Origin: CAIVVT01 sp963757265
Lineage (GTDB): Bacteria > Acidobacteriota > Terriglobia > Bryobacterales > Bryobacteraceae
Length of the DNA: 64,000 nt
Assembly (NCBI GenBank): GCA_963757265.1
Contig: CAVWRA010000012.1
Span: 310,001-374,000 of the forward strand
Direction of reading: 5' to 3'
Below are positions 17,284 through 27,589 of this stretch, piece by piece; the first letter of the stretch is position 1; each line of letters starts with the position of its first letter. Both the position numbers and the translations under genes were made by a program. A model generated the notes under the pieces. It was not told the origin of the DNA and did no database searches. It saw only the letters and a list, made by a program, of their open reading frames with translations.

Positions 17284-18668
17284 GCGGGGACGCGCGGAAT
17301 GCGTCGAAGCTGTGGGGCGGGCGCTTCGAAAGCGAGCCGTCGGAGGTCTTCGAGCGCTTCAGCGGGTCACTGCATATCGACCGCAAATTGTTTCAGGCCG
17401 ACATCCTGGGCTCGCAGGCTTACGCGCGGGCGCTGGCGCGCGTCGGGATCCTGACCGAAGACGAGGCGCGCGCGATCTGCAGCGCGCTGGCGCGCATCCC
17501 GGAAGACGACACGGCCACCGCGGAGGACGAGGACATCCACACCTACGTCATCCGCCGGCTGAAGGAACTGACGGGCGAGCTGGCGGACAAGATCCACACC
17601 GGGCGCAGCCGCAATGAGCAGGTATCGCTGGACACGCGGCTGTGGCTCAGGGGCGAGATCGACGGCGCGCAGGAGGAGCTGGAACGGCTGCTGGAGGCGC
17701 TGCTGGATGCGGCCGAGGCGCATCCCGACTCGGTGATTCCGGGCTACACCCACCTGCGGCCGGCACAGCCGGTGACGTGGGCCCACTACCTGCTGGCGTA
17801 TTTCGAGATGTTCACGCGCGACCGGGAGCGGCTGCAGCAGACGCGCCGGCGGGTGAACGTGATGCCGCTGGGCTCGGGTGCGCTGGCCGGGAGCGGATTC
17901 CCGGTGGACCGCGAGGCGCTCGCCCGCGAGCTGGGCTTCGACCTCATCACGGCCAATTCGATGGACGTGGCGGCGGACCGCGACTGGGCGTTGGATTTTC
18001 TGTACGCGGCGGCCGTGACGATGCTGCACCTGAGCCGGCTGGCGGAGGACTGGATCCTTTACAGTTCCGAGGAATTCGGGTGGCTCGAACTGGGCGACGG
18101 GGTGACCAGCGGGTCGAGCCTGATGCCGCAAAAGAAGAACCCGGATTCCCTCGAGCTGATCCGCGGCAAGTGCGGGCGCGTATTCGGCGACCTGACGTCG
18201 CTGTTCGTCACGCTCAAGGGCCTGCCGATGACCTACAATCGCGACCTGCAGGAAGACAAGCAGCCGCTGTTCGACGCGGTGGCGCAGCTCCGTGGGTCGC
18301 TGGAGATGGCGGCGCTGGTGGTGCGGACGGCGCGGCTGAAACCGGCCTCGCCGCGGGCGGCGGCGGAGGATGGATGGCTGGTGGCGACGGACCTGGCCGA
18401 GGAGCTGGCGCGGCGCGGGGTGCCGTTCCACCAGGCGCACCAACTGGTGGGGCGGCTGGTGCTGGAGAGCGTGAAAACCGGCAAGAAGCCGGGCGATTGG
18501 ACGGGCGAGGCGCTCGCCGGCTTTGACCAGCGGTTTCAGCCGGAGATGGTCCGGCTGATGAATCCAAGCGAAGGAATGAAGACCCGCACGGCGGCGGGCG
18601 GCACGGCGCCGGAGACGGTACGGCAGGCCCTGGAGGCCGCGCGGAAGAGGCTCAAGTCATGGCATTGA
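17280..18668 (+). CDS. argH: Argininosuccinate lyase (462 aa)
   Basis: It splits argininosuccinate into arginine and fumarate. The fumarase/aspartase superfamily signature GSSLMPQKKNPDSLEL (catalytic Ser loop, residues ~280-295) is exact, and HTGRSRNEQV (~107) and GYTHLRPAQPVTWAHYLLA (~157) are also present. The start is GTG 17280, overlapping the argG stop by 3 bases, indicating translational coupling. Length is normal. The C-terminus overlaps argR by 10 bp. Confidence 0.97.
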   Translation: MSGDARNASKLWGGRFESEPSEVFERFSGSLHIDRKLFQADILGSQAYARALARVGILTEDEARAICSALARIPEDDTATAEDEDIHTYVIRRLKELTGELADKIHTGRSRNEQVSLDTRLWLRGEIDGAQEELERLLEALLDAAEAHPDSVIPGYTHLRPAQPVTWAHYLLAYFEMFTRDRERLQQTRRRVNVMPLGSGALAGSGFPVDREALARELGFDLITANSMDVAADRDWALDFLYAAAVTMLHLSRLAEDWILYSSEEFGWLELGDGVTSGSSLMPQKKNPDSLELIRGKCGRVFGDLTSLFVTLKGLPMTYNRDLQEDKQPLFDAVAQLRGSLEMAALVVRTARLKPASPRAAAEDGWLVATDLAEELARRGVPFHQAHQLVGRLVLESVKTGKKPGDWTGEALAGFDQRFQPEMVRLMNPSEGMKTRTAAGGTAPETVRQALEAARKRLKSWH

Positions 18669-19099
18669 CGAAAAACTACAGGCAGGGGCAGATCCTGAAG
18701 CTGGTCCGCTCCAGGAAGATCACCACGCAGGAAGAGCTCGCCCGAGAGCTGCGCGCGATGGGCGCCGAGACGACGCAGGTGACGCTGTCGCGCGACATAC
18801 GCGAGCTAGGCCTCGCCAAGACCGCTGACGGGTACCGCGAGATTCTGCCCGACCCCGTCGGCCGCGAGCTCCACACCGTGCTCGAGGAGTTCCTCCTCGA
18901 CGTGCGCCTCGCCCAGAACCTCCTCGTCCTGAAGACTTCCCCCGGCAACGCCAACGCCCTCGCCGTCGCCCTGGATCAGGAGGATTGGCCCGAGGTCGCC
19001 GGCACCGTCGCCGGCGACGACACCATCTTCGTGGCGTGCTGGGACGAGCAGCGGGCCAAGGCGGTGAAGGAGCGGCTGCTGGAGTTCGTGAACAACTAG
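18659..19099 (+). CDS. argR: Arginine repressor ArgR (146 aa)
   Basis: The N-terminal winged helix-turn-helix contains TQVTLSRDIRELGLAK (residues ~39-54), the ArgR recognition helix. The C-terminal oligomerisation and arginine-binding domain has PGNANALAVALD (~98) and GTVAGDDTIFVAC (~116) with the conserved Asp pair. It starts inside argH and is therefore expressed with the genes it should repress; predicted operators lie upstream of argF. The stop codon TAG (19097-19099) is the first three bases of a MITE terminal repeat. Confidence 0.96.
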   Translation: MALTKNYRQGQILKLVRSRKITTQEELARELRAMGAETTQVTLSRDIRELGLAKTADGYREILPDPVGRELHTVLEEFLLDVRLAQNLLVLKTSPGNANALAVALDQEDWPEVAGTVAGDDTIFVACWDEQRAKAVKERLLEFVNN

Positions 19100-19348
19100 T
19101 GGCCTGTCGCGGAGAAAACGTAACCAAGCGCCAATCCGATTGCTGCCGGGCGCATCCGAGCAGCGGTGGGGCAGCGGCGCGGCAACACAACCGCTCCTTT
19201 CAGTCGCGGCTCCGACACAACACGCCCGCTCCCTGGCGGTCGCGGCTCAGAAACAACACGACCGCTCCTTTCAGTCGCGGCTCCGACACAACACGTCCGC
19301 TCCCTCATGGTCGCGGCTCAGGAACGTTGACTCCGCGACAGGCCACTA
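19097..19348. mobile_element. MITE-like element, family C copy 1, with internal tandem repeats
   Basis: 252 bp with perfect 18 bp terminal inverted repeats TAGTGGCCTGTCGCGGAG (19097-19114) and its complement at 19331-19348. Inside, four tandem units of about 35 bp run from 19192 to 19326, alternating two versions (CGCTCCTTTCAGTCGCGGC and CGCTCCCTnnnGGTCGCGGC), so the higher-order period is 71 bp. The left end supplies the argR stop codon. Related shorter copies are at 31895 and 32826. Confidence 0.85.
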
Positions 19349-19354
19349 GGCCCC

Positions 19355-20218
19355 TCAGGGGTGCCTGGGAACTGTACCGCGCGCCGCCCAGGCCCGCGCG
19401 GTCAAAGAGAACGGCGCGTTCTCCGACTTGACGTCCAGCCGCCGCTTCAACTCGCCGTGCAAGGCCTCGCGACGCTCGCCGGCCATGCCCCGCAAATACG
19501 CCCCGGCCGGCCCCTGGCCGTGAACGAAGGGCTCCCAGTAGTCGGCGAAGGAGGCGAAGCGCATCGTGATCTCCAGCGCCCGCTCCGCCACGTCCGTCAG
19601 CCCGCCCTGTCTCCACAACTCTCCCAGCTCTCCGGCATGGCATAGCGGCATGTCGGACTCGTCGTGCTTCGCGGCGCCCGGATCGACCGCGACCGCGGCG
19701 TCCCAAAACACCCGCAGCATTCGCATCCCCGCGCTGTAGTCCCAGACCGCCGCCGCGACGCGGCCCCCGGGCTTGGTCACGCGGCTCGTCTCGCGCAGCG
19801 CCCGCTTCGGGTCGGGAATGAAGTTGAACACCAGCAGCGAGAGGCTGTGGTCGAACGTCGCGTCGGCAAAGCGCAACTGCTGGGCGTCGCCGACCTCGAA
19901 GCTCACGCGGCCCGGAAACGGGTTCTTGCTTCGGGCGTAGGCGACATACTCCTGCGAGGGATCGATGCCCACCACTTGGGCCTGCGCCCGGAGCTTCGCG
20001 ATCGAGAACGCCAGCGCTCCCGTGCCGCTGCCCACATCCAGCACACGCCCGCCGTCGCCCGACGCGGCGAACTCCACCAGCAGCGGAGCCAGTTGACGGC
20101 TCCAGCGCCCCATGAATCGCTCGTAGGCTTCGGCGTCGGCGAACATCCCCGGCTTCCCTCCCTGTCCGCCCAGCGCCGGCCCGGCGAGCGACGCGAGCAT
20201 CGCCCTGCGCGACAACAT
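19355..20218 (-). CDS. Class I SAM-dependent methyltransferase with possible Tat-like N-terminus (287 aa)
   Basis: The Rossmann methyltransferase core is clear: motif I VLDVGSGTGALAFSIA (residues ~59-74), VGIDPSQEYV (~84) and GDAQQLRFADATFDHSLSL (~109-127), as in the UbiE/Methyltransf_11 group. The first ~20 residues (LSRRAMLASLAGPAL) look like a twin-arginine signal, odd for an enzyme that needs cytoplasmic SAM. Internal starts further in (for example Met in PGMFADAEAYERF) would give a normal cytosolic protein. The substrate is unknown. It is convergent to argR across the MITE. Confidence 0.85.
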   Translation of the reverse strand: MLSRRAMLASLAGPALGGQGGKPGMFADAEAYERFMGRWSRQLAPLLVEFAASGDGGRVLDVGSGTGALAFSIAKLRAQAQVVGIDPSQEYVAYARSKNPFPGRVSFEVGDAQQLRFADATFDHSLSLLVFNFIPDPKRALRETSRVTKPGGRVAAAVWDYSAGMRMLRVFWDAAVAVDPGAAKHDESDMPLCHAGELGELWRQGGLTDVAERALEITMRFASFADYWEPFVHGQGPAGAYLRGMAGERREALHGELKRRLDVKSENAPFSLTARAWAARGTVPRHP

Positions 20219-20388
20219 CCTTCGAGTGTAACCTGCCCTGAATCCGGGGACGATCTACTCAAACCCCAGCCCCGTTACCAACGCCGCCCGTTGCTCGCGC
20301 GGCAGGCCGATAAGTGTTCAGCTACAGGCTACAGGCGGAACCGTGAACATCCGCAGCTTCGCGCCCGCGACATTTCCCGCACGGGGAA

Positions 20389-20623
20389 TCAGGTTCGAAG
20401 GGAGCAGATTCTGTCGGCCCAGTCCCAGGATTGAGCTTCCCTGGCCAGCCGCGCCAACGCCCCAACCAACCCTCCGATATCTGCCGGGGAGATGGTCTTT
20501 TCGTTGACGAAGATAACGCCCGCGTGGTGGCGCCCCTTTTCCGCCCAAACCTTCACGAGCGGCGGGACCGTCCTGCGATCGTACGTCACCAGAGTCAGTG
20601 CCTGCGCGGCGGCCGCGGCGCGC
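20389..20623 (-). pseudogene. Truncated DUF5615/PIN-like toxin gene
   Basis: The minus-strand frame has TLVTYDRRTVPPLVKVWAEK, then GVIFVNEKTISPADIGGLV and a final WDWADRICSLR. This is the C-terminal half of the PIN-like DUF5615 proteins, usually paired with a DUF433 antitoxin. The N-terminal half, including the first catalytic acids, is missing: homology stops exactly where the 168 bp repeat array begins (20624). No antitoxin gene is seen. The array probably inserted into or deleted the front of the gene. Confidence 0.6.
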
Positions 20624-21464
20624 TCGGTGGGGCAGGCTGTCCTGGCCTGCGAGCCGGCTTTCACCCGGCGCCTGGAGTTTCCACATTGTTGCGAGAATCT
20701 CGTGAGCTGCGTGCCACCGCCTTGAGGTAGGGCTCCGTCCGCCGCCCGAAAGGGCGGAAGAGATTAGCCCACGGCGTAAGCCGTGGGAATCTCGGTGGGG
20801 CAGGCTGTCCTGCCCTGCGAGCCCGCTTTCACCCGGCGCCTGGAGTTTCCACATGGTTGCGAGAATCTCGTGAGCTGCGTGCCACCGCCTTGAGGTAGGG
20901 CTCCGTCCGCCGCCCGAAAGGGCGGAAGAGATTAGCCCACGGCGTCAGCCGTGGGAATCTCGGTGGGGCAGGCTGTCCTGCCCTGCGAGCCCGGCTTTCA
21001 CCCGGCGCCTGGAGTTTCCACATTGTTGCGAGAATCTCGTGAGCTGCGTGCCACCGCCTTCAGGTAGGGCTCCGTCCGCCGCCCGAAAGGGCGGAAGAGA
21101 TTAGCCCACGGCGTAAGCCGTGGGAATCTCGGTGGGGCAGGCTGTCCTGCCCTGCGAGCCGGCTTTCACCCGGCGCCTGGAGTTTCCACATTGTTGCGAG
21201 AATCTCGTGAGCTGCGTGCCACCGCCTTGAGGTAGGGCTCCGTCCGCCGCCCGAAAGGGCGGAAGAGATTAGCCCACGGCGTAAGCCGTGGGGATCTCGG
21301 TGGGGCAGGCTGTCCTGGCCTGCGAGCCGGCTTTCACCCGGCGCCTGGAGTTTCCACATTGTTGCGAGAATCTCGTGAGCTGCGTGCCACCGCCTTGAGG
21401 TAGGGCTCCGTCCGCCGCCCGAAAGGGCGGAAGAGATTAGCCCACGGCGTAAGCCGTGGGAATC
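20624..21464. repeat. REP/BIME array, five tandem 168 bp units
   Basis: Units start at 20624, 20792, 20960, 21129 and 21297 and differ by only a few bases. Each ends with two strong hairpins: CCGCCC-GAAA-GGGCGG and CCCACGGC-GTAA-GCCGTGGG (GNRA-type loops), flanked by GATTAG and GAATC. The latter is the form of palindromic sequence associated with REP-type transposases. The array directly precedes such a transposase (21507). The long open frames across the array simply reflect a unit length divisible by three. Confidence 0.9.
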
Positions 21465-21506
21465 CGATGAGATTCGGGCGCGAGCCCCGGAACGGGGCGT
21501 AAGCCC

Positions 21507-21959
21507 ATGCCGCACAGCTTCGCTTCTCTGCTGGTCCACATCATCTTCTCCACGAAGAGCCGCCTGCCAGACTTGTCGCCCCAACTCGCCAGCCGTCTGT
21601 TTCCCTACCTGGGTGGGATTCTGCGGGCGCGGAAGAGCGTGCCGCTGATCATCAACGGTCCGGCCGATCATGTGCACCTGCTGGTCGCGATCCCGCCCAC
21701 AGAATCGCTCGCCGAATTGCTGCGCGTGGTGAAGACCAACTCCTCGCGCTGGGTGCACGAGCAATTCCCGGCCTTGCGGGAGTTCGGCTGGCAGTCTGGA
21801 TACGCCGCGTTCAGCGTGAGCGGCTCCCGAGCGGCCGCAGTGCTGCGCTACATTGCGGCGCAGCAGGACCACCATCGCCGGATCTCGTTTCAGGACGAGT
21901 TTCTGATACTCCTGCGGAAACACGGCGTGGCTCACGACGAGCGCGACTTGTGGGGCTGA
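21507..21959 (+). CDS. REP-associated IS200-type tyrosine transposase, RAYT (150 aa)
   Basis: A Y1 HUH single-strand transposase. The N-terminal PHSFASLLVHIIFSTKSR is typical of REP-associated members. The HUH motif is DHVHLLVAIPP (residues ~52-62) and the catalytic Tyr lies in RYIAAQQDHHRRISF (~112-126). The length is complete and the frame intact, so the enzyme may be active. It is flanked by REP palindromes in inverted orientation (array upstream, 22005-22060 downstream). GC-rich palindromes also sit directly at both gene edges (GAGCCCCGGAACGGGGCG before, CGCCCCGTCCCGGGGCTTG after). Confidence 0.93.
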   Translation: MPHSFASLLVHIIFSTKSRLPDLSPQLASRLFPYLGGILRARKSVPLIINGPADHVHLLVAIPPTESLAELLRVVKTNSSRWVHEQFPALREFGWQSGYAAFSVSGSRAAAVLRYIAAQQDHHRRISFQDEFLILLRKHGVAHDERDLWG

Positions 21960-22004
21960 ATGCGCCCTTCCGCCCCGTCCCGGGGCTTGCAACGTATCGC
22001 CGCT

Positions 22005-22060
22005 GATTTCCCACGGCTCACGCCATGGGCTAATCCCTTTCGCCCTTCGGGCTCGGCGGC
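22005..22060. repeat. Single REP palindrome, inverted relative to the array
   Basis: GATTTCCCACGGCTCACGCC followed by ATGGGCTAATC and CGCCCTTCGGGC is the reverse-orientation, slightly degenerate counterpart of the unit end in the 20624-21464 array. It closes the RAYT gene on its downstream side. Confidence 0.75.
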
Positions 22061-22129
22061 AAGGACATTACAATCCGAGGACAAGTCCCGGAAGAGTCGT
22101 GGACTCAATCCCCAGCCCCGTTGCCAACG

Positions 22130-22500
22130 CCTGGCCGTTCACAATCGCCGATTCATCACTTTTCTACACTTCTGCCGGTTTTTCCCGCCCCTCGCTCCCT
22201 GTTCCGCCTCCGCCCATCCCTGGGCCTCGCCACCATGTGCCGCATTATCAGCAACTTGCCGCTTCGGCCGAAAACTCCGCCCCTCCGTCTCGTCCAGACC
22301 GAATTCATCACTTTTCATCACTTTTCTACACTCCCGCTACACTAGTGATGAATCGCCCTTTGTTCGCCTACTCTACTTCGCCGCTTATTCGCTCTTGACA
22401 CAGGGCGTATCTTATAGTTGGGGCAGGGGTTGCGCGAGATTGGCTTTGTTCCTCATTTTTTGTTTTCGCGCTCTTGTGGGGCCGGCTTTAGCCTGCCAGC
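22130..22500 (+). repeat. Dispersed repeat family E, copy 1
   Basis: This AT-richer stretch contains TCATCACTTTTCATCACTTT (22314-22333), then GAATCGCCCT, TTGACA and TTGGCTTTGTT in order. The same words occur in the same order in reverse orientation near 40.6-40.86 kb. Boundaries are approximate. The gap 21960-22655 holds this element, the REP copy and the PilZ terminator; no credible gene is seen. Confidence 0.6.
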
Positions 22501-22540
22501 CGACTTCGGCCGGCTCTCTCCGCCGCGGCTGCAGGGACGC

Positions 22541-22575
22541 AAAAAAACGGCTTCGAGCGCGAGGCTCGAAGCCGT
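22541..22575 (-). terminator. Rho-independent terminator of the PilZ gene
   Basis: A 12 bp stem, ACGGCTTCGAGC (22547-22558) pairing with GCTCGAAGCCGT (22564-22575), loop of 5. Read on the minus strand it is followed by a run of seven T (complement of 22541-22547). A textbook intrinsic terminator about 80 nt after the stop of the minus-strand gene. Confidence 0.9.
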
Positions 22576-22655
22576 AAAGCGGTCTGAATCCAAGGCCCTC
22601 TCTCGACCATCCCGCCGCCTCTCCTCAGGGCGACGGCTGGGAAAGAGGCCGCGAC

Positions 22656-23030
22656 TCAGACCGTAAAACCGTTCCGGCCTGCGGCGCGGAATCCGCATCT
22701 CTCGATGGACACCGCGGCCAGGCCTTTGCGCGCCCGGACCACGGTGCCACGCGCGAACAGATTCCCGGCGCCGAGGTGGCCCAACTGAGACGGCCATTTG
22801 ATGCCGATTTCGAGTTGCTGGCCGACCAGCAGCTCCCCCTCCGTGCGAAACAGCAGGCCGCGGCTGCTCATGTTGACCGTGCGGCCGGACTCGATCGGCG
22901 CAGGCTGCGTGTCGGCCAGCCGAAAGCACATGTCGCAGGCCAGCGGGAAGCGCCCCGAACTGCGCCAGGCCTGGTTGCGCTGGCGGGTTTTCCAATCCGC
23001 GCCGAAGCTGCTGGGTGGCGACATGGCCAC
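22656..23030 (-). CDS. PilZ-domain protein, putative c-di-GMP receptor (124 aa)
   Basis: A single-domain PilZ candidate. The segment after the N-terminal arm has RTVNMSSRGLLFRTEGEL (residues ~49-66), matching the second PilZ motif (D/N)xSxxG, followed by the beta-barrel LLVGQQLEIGIKWP. The first motif (RxxxR) is less clear: arginines occur in KTRQRNQAWRSSGR at residues ~14-27. It may bind c-di-GMP or be a degenerate relative. It ends with a strong intrinsic terminator. Confidence 0.75.
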   Translation of the reverse strand: MAMSPPSSFGADWKTRQRNQAWRSSGRFPLACDMCFRLADTQPAPIESGRTVNMSSRGLLFRTEGELLVGQQLEIGIKWPSQLGHLGAGNLFARGTVVRARKGLAAVSIERCGFRAAGRNGFTV

Positions 23031-23565
23031 GCCTCCAGGGACTCACCTATCTCGACGATTCGAGCATGCCACCATGCTGGCGGAACAACAATGAACCGGA
23101 ATTCACAATTTCAGGAGGTACCGGCGCGGAGGCGTAAGGGGGTACGAGTTGCCGGATTCTTCGATTGGGCTTAGGCCTTTCACACCAGGACTACTGGAGG
23201 GCGCGCTATGCTGGTGCGGGCCGAAGCCGGGCCGGGCACGGCGTTGAAAAAGGAGCCGGACGTGGAGGTCCGCGGCAGGGCCTTGAGGTGGGCAAGCGGT
23301 TTGCCTTGACTAAACACCTCGAGAATGCGCTGGTGGGCATTCTCGTACCCGGCGGGCGGGCCTGACGGCCGTTCGAACCAACTGATCATATCCCTGCCGG
23401 TTAGCTCTTCCGGCGGGCACCCGGGCCGTGGTTGCCGACCGGCTGCAGGACGTCGCGGGGGCGGGTTCCGGCGGCTGGCACAGGAGCCCAGCGTGTCGAG
23501 CGACTATCCCATACGGACACGTGAACTAAAGAAGTGGGCCGAGATTGAGGCGCACTCGGAGAACA
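23031..23565. other. Intergenic region with nested hairpins
   Basis: 535 bp without a convincing gene. At 23284-23318 an outer pair GAGGTG/CACCTC encloses GGCAA-GCGG-TTTGCC. At 23321-23344 GAGAATGC pairs with GCATTCTC. These could be part of a structured RNA or an inverted-repeat element. A minus-strand frame of 69 codons (23180-23389) crosses it but has no recognised product or clear RBS. Confidence 0.4.
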
Positions 23566-24333
23566 CTAAGCCGTGCGGGCCGTTTGGGTCTTGTCGTCGG
23601 CCGAAGCGGGCTTCAGGCCGGGGACAATCATCGGGACCTGGGCGCGGTAACGGAGGTAGGTCTCGCCGTGGTAGGAGACCAGGTCGCGCTCCTCCAACGC
23701 GATGCCGACGAAGATGTAGCCGGTGGTGGCGACGGAGAACAGCAGGTGGCCGGCGGACATCGAGGGGGTGGACCAGAAGGCCAGCAGGAAGCCGAAGTAG
23801 ATGGGGTGGCGGACGAACTTGTAAAAGAGGGGCATGCGGAAGCCGGGGGGCGTGTAGGCCTGGCCGACGAGGTTGGCGTAGACCTGTTTCAGGCCGAACA
23901 GGTCGAAGTGGCTGATCAGGAAGGTGCTGAGCAGCACGATCAACCAACCGGCGAGGGAGAGGCCGGTGAGGAGCCAGACCAGGGCTGGGGCGGTGGCTTG
24001 CCAGACCGGATCCGGGATCGGGATCCACTGCCAGTACAGGAGGTCGAGCACCAGGCTGGCGAGCAGGACATAGGTGCTGCGCTCGATCGCTCTGGGGATG
24101 ATGCGGGTCCAGGCGCGCTTGAAGCTGGGGCGCGCCATGACGCTGTGCTGGACGGCAAACAGAGTCAGAAGCAGGGCATCCACGAGAAGCGCCTGGGCGA
24201 GGGGTTGGGGCGTGCCGGAGTCGATCGATTTGGGAACGAGGACGCCGCCGACAAATCCGATCGCGTAGAGAAAGGTGACGAAGAAGATGGCGTAAGCGAT
24301 TACGCCATAAAGGAAAGCCAAAGCCTTGCCCAT
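23566..24333 (-). CDS. mddA: Methanethiol S-methyltransferase-like membrane enzyme (255 aa)
   Basis: A multi-pass membrane methyltransferase of the NnrU/isoprenylcysteine-methyltransferase superfamily. The N-terminal pattern FFVTFLYAIGFVGG, then VQHSVMARPSFK (residues ~62-73), and the C-terminal SAM-binding region RHPIYFGFLLAFW (~170) and ALEERDLVSYHGETYLRYRA (~212) match MddA-type proteins. These methylate methanethiol to dimethyl sulfide with SAM. Six or so hydrophobic helices are visible. The specific substrate assignment is by similarity of motifs only. Confidence 0.8.
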   Translation of the reverse strand: MGKALAFLYGVIAYAIFFVTFLYAIGFVGGVLVPKSIDSGTPQPLAQALLVDALLLTLFAVQHSVMARPSFKRAWTRIIPRAIERSTYVLLASLVLDLLYWQWIPIPDPVWQATAPALVWLLTGLSLAGWLIVLLSTFLISHFDLFGLKQVYANLVGQAYTPPGFRMPLFYKFVRHPIYFGFLLAFWSTPSMSAGHLLFSVATTGYIFVGIALEERDLVSYHGETYLRYRAQVPMIVPGLKPASADDKTQTARTA

Positions 24334-24668
24334 AATTGACCTCCTAGTTCAGATTGACGAAATAGTATGCATCCTCGGACGGCTGAATGCAAGCACGCTG
24401 GTGCGACACGGTTGTTGGGGAACGGGGAAAGTCAGCAGAAGTCCACAGGGCGCAGAAGAGGCGGAGCTTTCAGCAAGAGATGCGCGGGCGCCTGAAGCAG
24501 TCCCCGCCGTCCCTCCGTCCAGGGCGAGACCGTGGCCATTGGGCTGGATCTCGAGGCGCGGGGACGTCGAGCATCACGCCTCTTAACGTAACGACGCCGG
24601 CGGGCGAGGATCTTCCATCCGGCGTGGGCTGGTTTGCGATGGGGGAGCAGGAACCAAGAGCAGGAGTC
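24334..24668. other. Intergenic region without recognised gene
   Basis: 335 bp between the divergent mddA-like gene and the perR promoter. No ORF with an RBS and recognisable product is seen, and no strong hairpin. It presumably contains the mddA-like promoter. Confidence 0.5.
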
Positions 24669-24699
24669 TTGACTAAATGTCATATTAGATATAATCTAA
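24669..24699 (+). promoter_or_regulatory. perR promoter with overlapping PerR-type box
   Basis: TTGACT (24669-24674), 15 nt spacer, TATAAT (24690-24695). The inverted repeat TTAGAT-ATA-ATCTAA (24685-24699) covers the -10 element and resembles the 7-1-7 Per/Fur box. Transcription would start within a few bases of the ATG at 24707, and no Shine-Dalgarno is present, so the message may be nearly leaderless. It implies autorepression. Confidence 0.75.
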
Positions 24700-24706
24700 A
24701 TTGGCC

Positions 24707-25168
24707 ATGAACGCCGAGGCGATTAAGCGGTGCCTGGAGAGCGGCCGGTTGAGGTGCACTCCGCAGCGCTACGGCGTAATGGCATTGCTGATGAAACACA
24801 AGGGGCATCCCACGGCGGCGGAGATCTTCGAAGCCGTGAACCGGCTGGATCCACGCTCTTCACGGGCCACGACTTATAACAATCTGCGGGACCTGGTGCA
24901 GGCGGGATTGGTGCGTGAGGTGGCGGTCGAGGGCCGCGCGGCGCGATTCGACGCGCGAGGCGTGCGGCACCACCACTTCATTTGCGACCGCTGCGGTGAG
25001 GTGGAGGACATGGAGTGGTACGACGTGCCCAAGCCCAGGGCGGGCGCGCTGGGCCAGCGGATGGTGCGCGAATGCGAACTCATCGTCCGGGGGCTGTGCG
25101 CGAAGTGCGCGGCGCGTCAGGTGAGGCCGGCACGCGGAGAGCGAGCGCGGCCGGAGGCGAGGGCGTGA
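24707..25168 (+). CDS. perR: Fur-family repressor, PerR-like (153 aa)
   Basis: A winged-helix DNA-binding domain (residues ~1-80, with SSRATTYNNLRDLVQAGLV) is followed by a metal-binding dimerisation domain. Metal ligands are visible: FDARGVRHHHFICDRCG (Asp and His cluster plus CxxC) and a second CAKC near residue 133. After the CxxC comes GEVEDMEW, with an Asp where PerR has its regulatory-site Asp. Together with katG directly downstream this favours peroxide sensing over iron regulation. ATG 24707 is chosen; a TTG at 24701 is in frame. Confidence 0.88.
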   Translation: MNAEAIKRCLESGRLRCTPQRYGVMALLMKHKGHPTAAEIFEAVNRLDPRSSRATTYNNLRDLVQAGLVREVAVEGRAARFDARGVRHHHFICDRCGEVEDMEWYDVPKPRAGALGQRMVRECELIVRGLCAKCAARQVRPARGERARPEARA

Positions 25169-25299
25169 ATGGGGCAACCAGGATGCGCTGGCAGTGCAAC
25201 GCAGTTGTCCCGGGACGAATTTGAAGGCGGATGAATACACGGAGAGAGAATTAACCATAGCAGCGGGGGCGAGAAGTCCCCGGTAATAAGGAGCAATAC

Positions 25300-27501
<2,202 letters not shown>

Positions 27502-27517
27502 GCCGGGCAGAAAAGAG

Positions 27518-27589
27518 AGCGGCCGACTTCGTGCCTGAAGCCCGGTCCCGTTATAGGGATCGGCAGAGGCGGAGTGGGCCGCTTTTTTT
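27518..27589 (+). terminator. Terminator of katG
   Basis: AGCGGCC (27518-27524) pairs with GGCCGCT (27577-27583), which runs straight into seven T (27583-27589). The loop is long (52 nt) with some internal pairing possible. It lies 17 nt after the stop codon. Confidence 0.75.

Noticed and set aside
19097..19348. CRISPR-like array
   Set aside because: The ~35 bp units are directly adjacent without spacers and lie between perfect inverted repeats, so this is a MITE interior. No cas genes are present.
20318..21992. Long minus-strand frames repeating a 56-residue unit
   Set aside because: The repeat unit is 168 bp, a multiple of three, so any frame open in one unit stays open through the array. 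The DNA has REP hairpins and no start signal.
23180..23389. 69-codon minus-strand frame in the PilZ-MddA gap
   Set aside because: No clear RBS, signal or family; the hairpins in the same place are the stronger signal.
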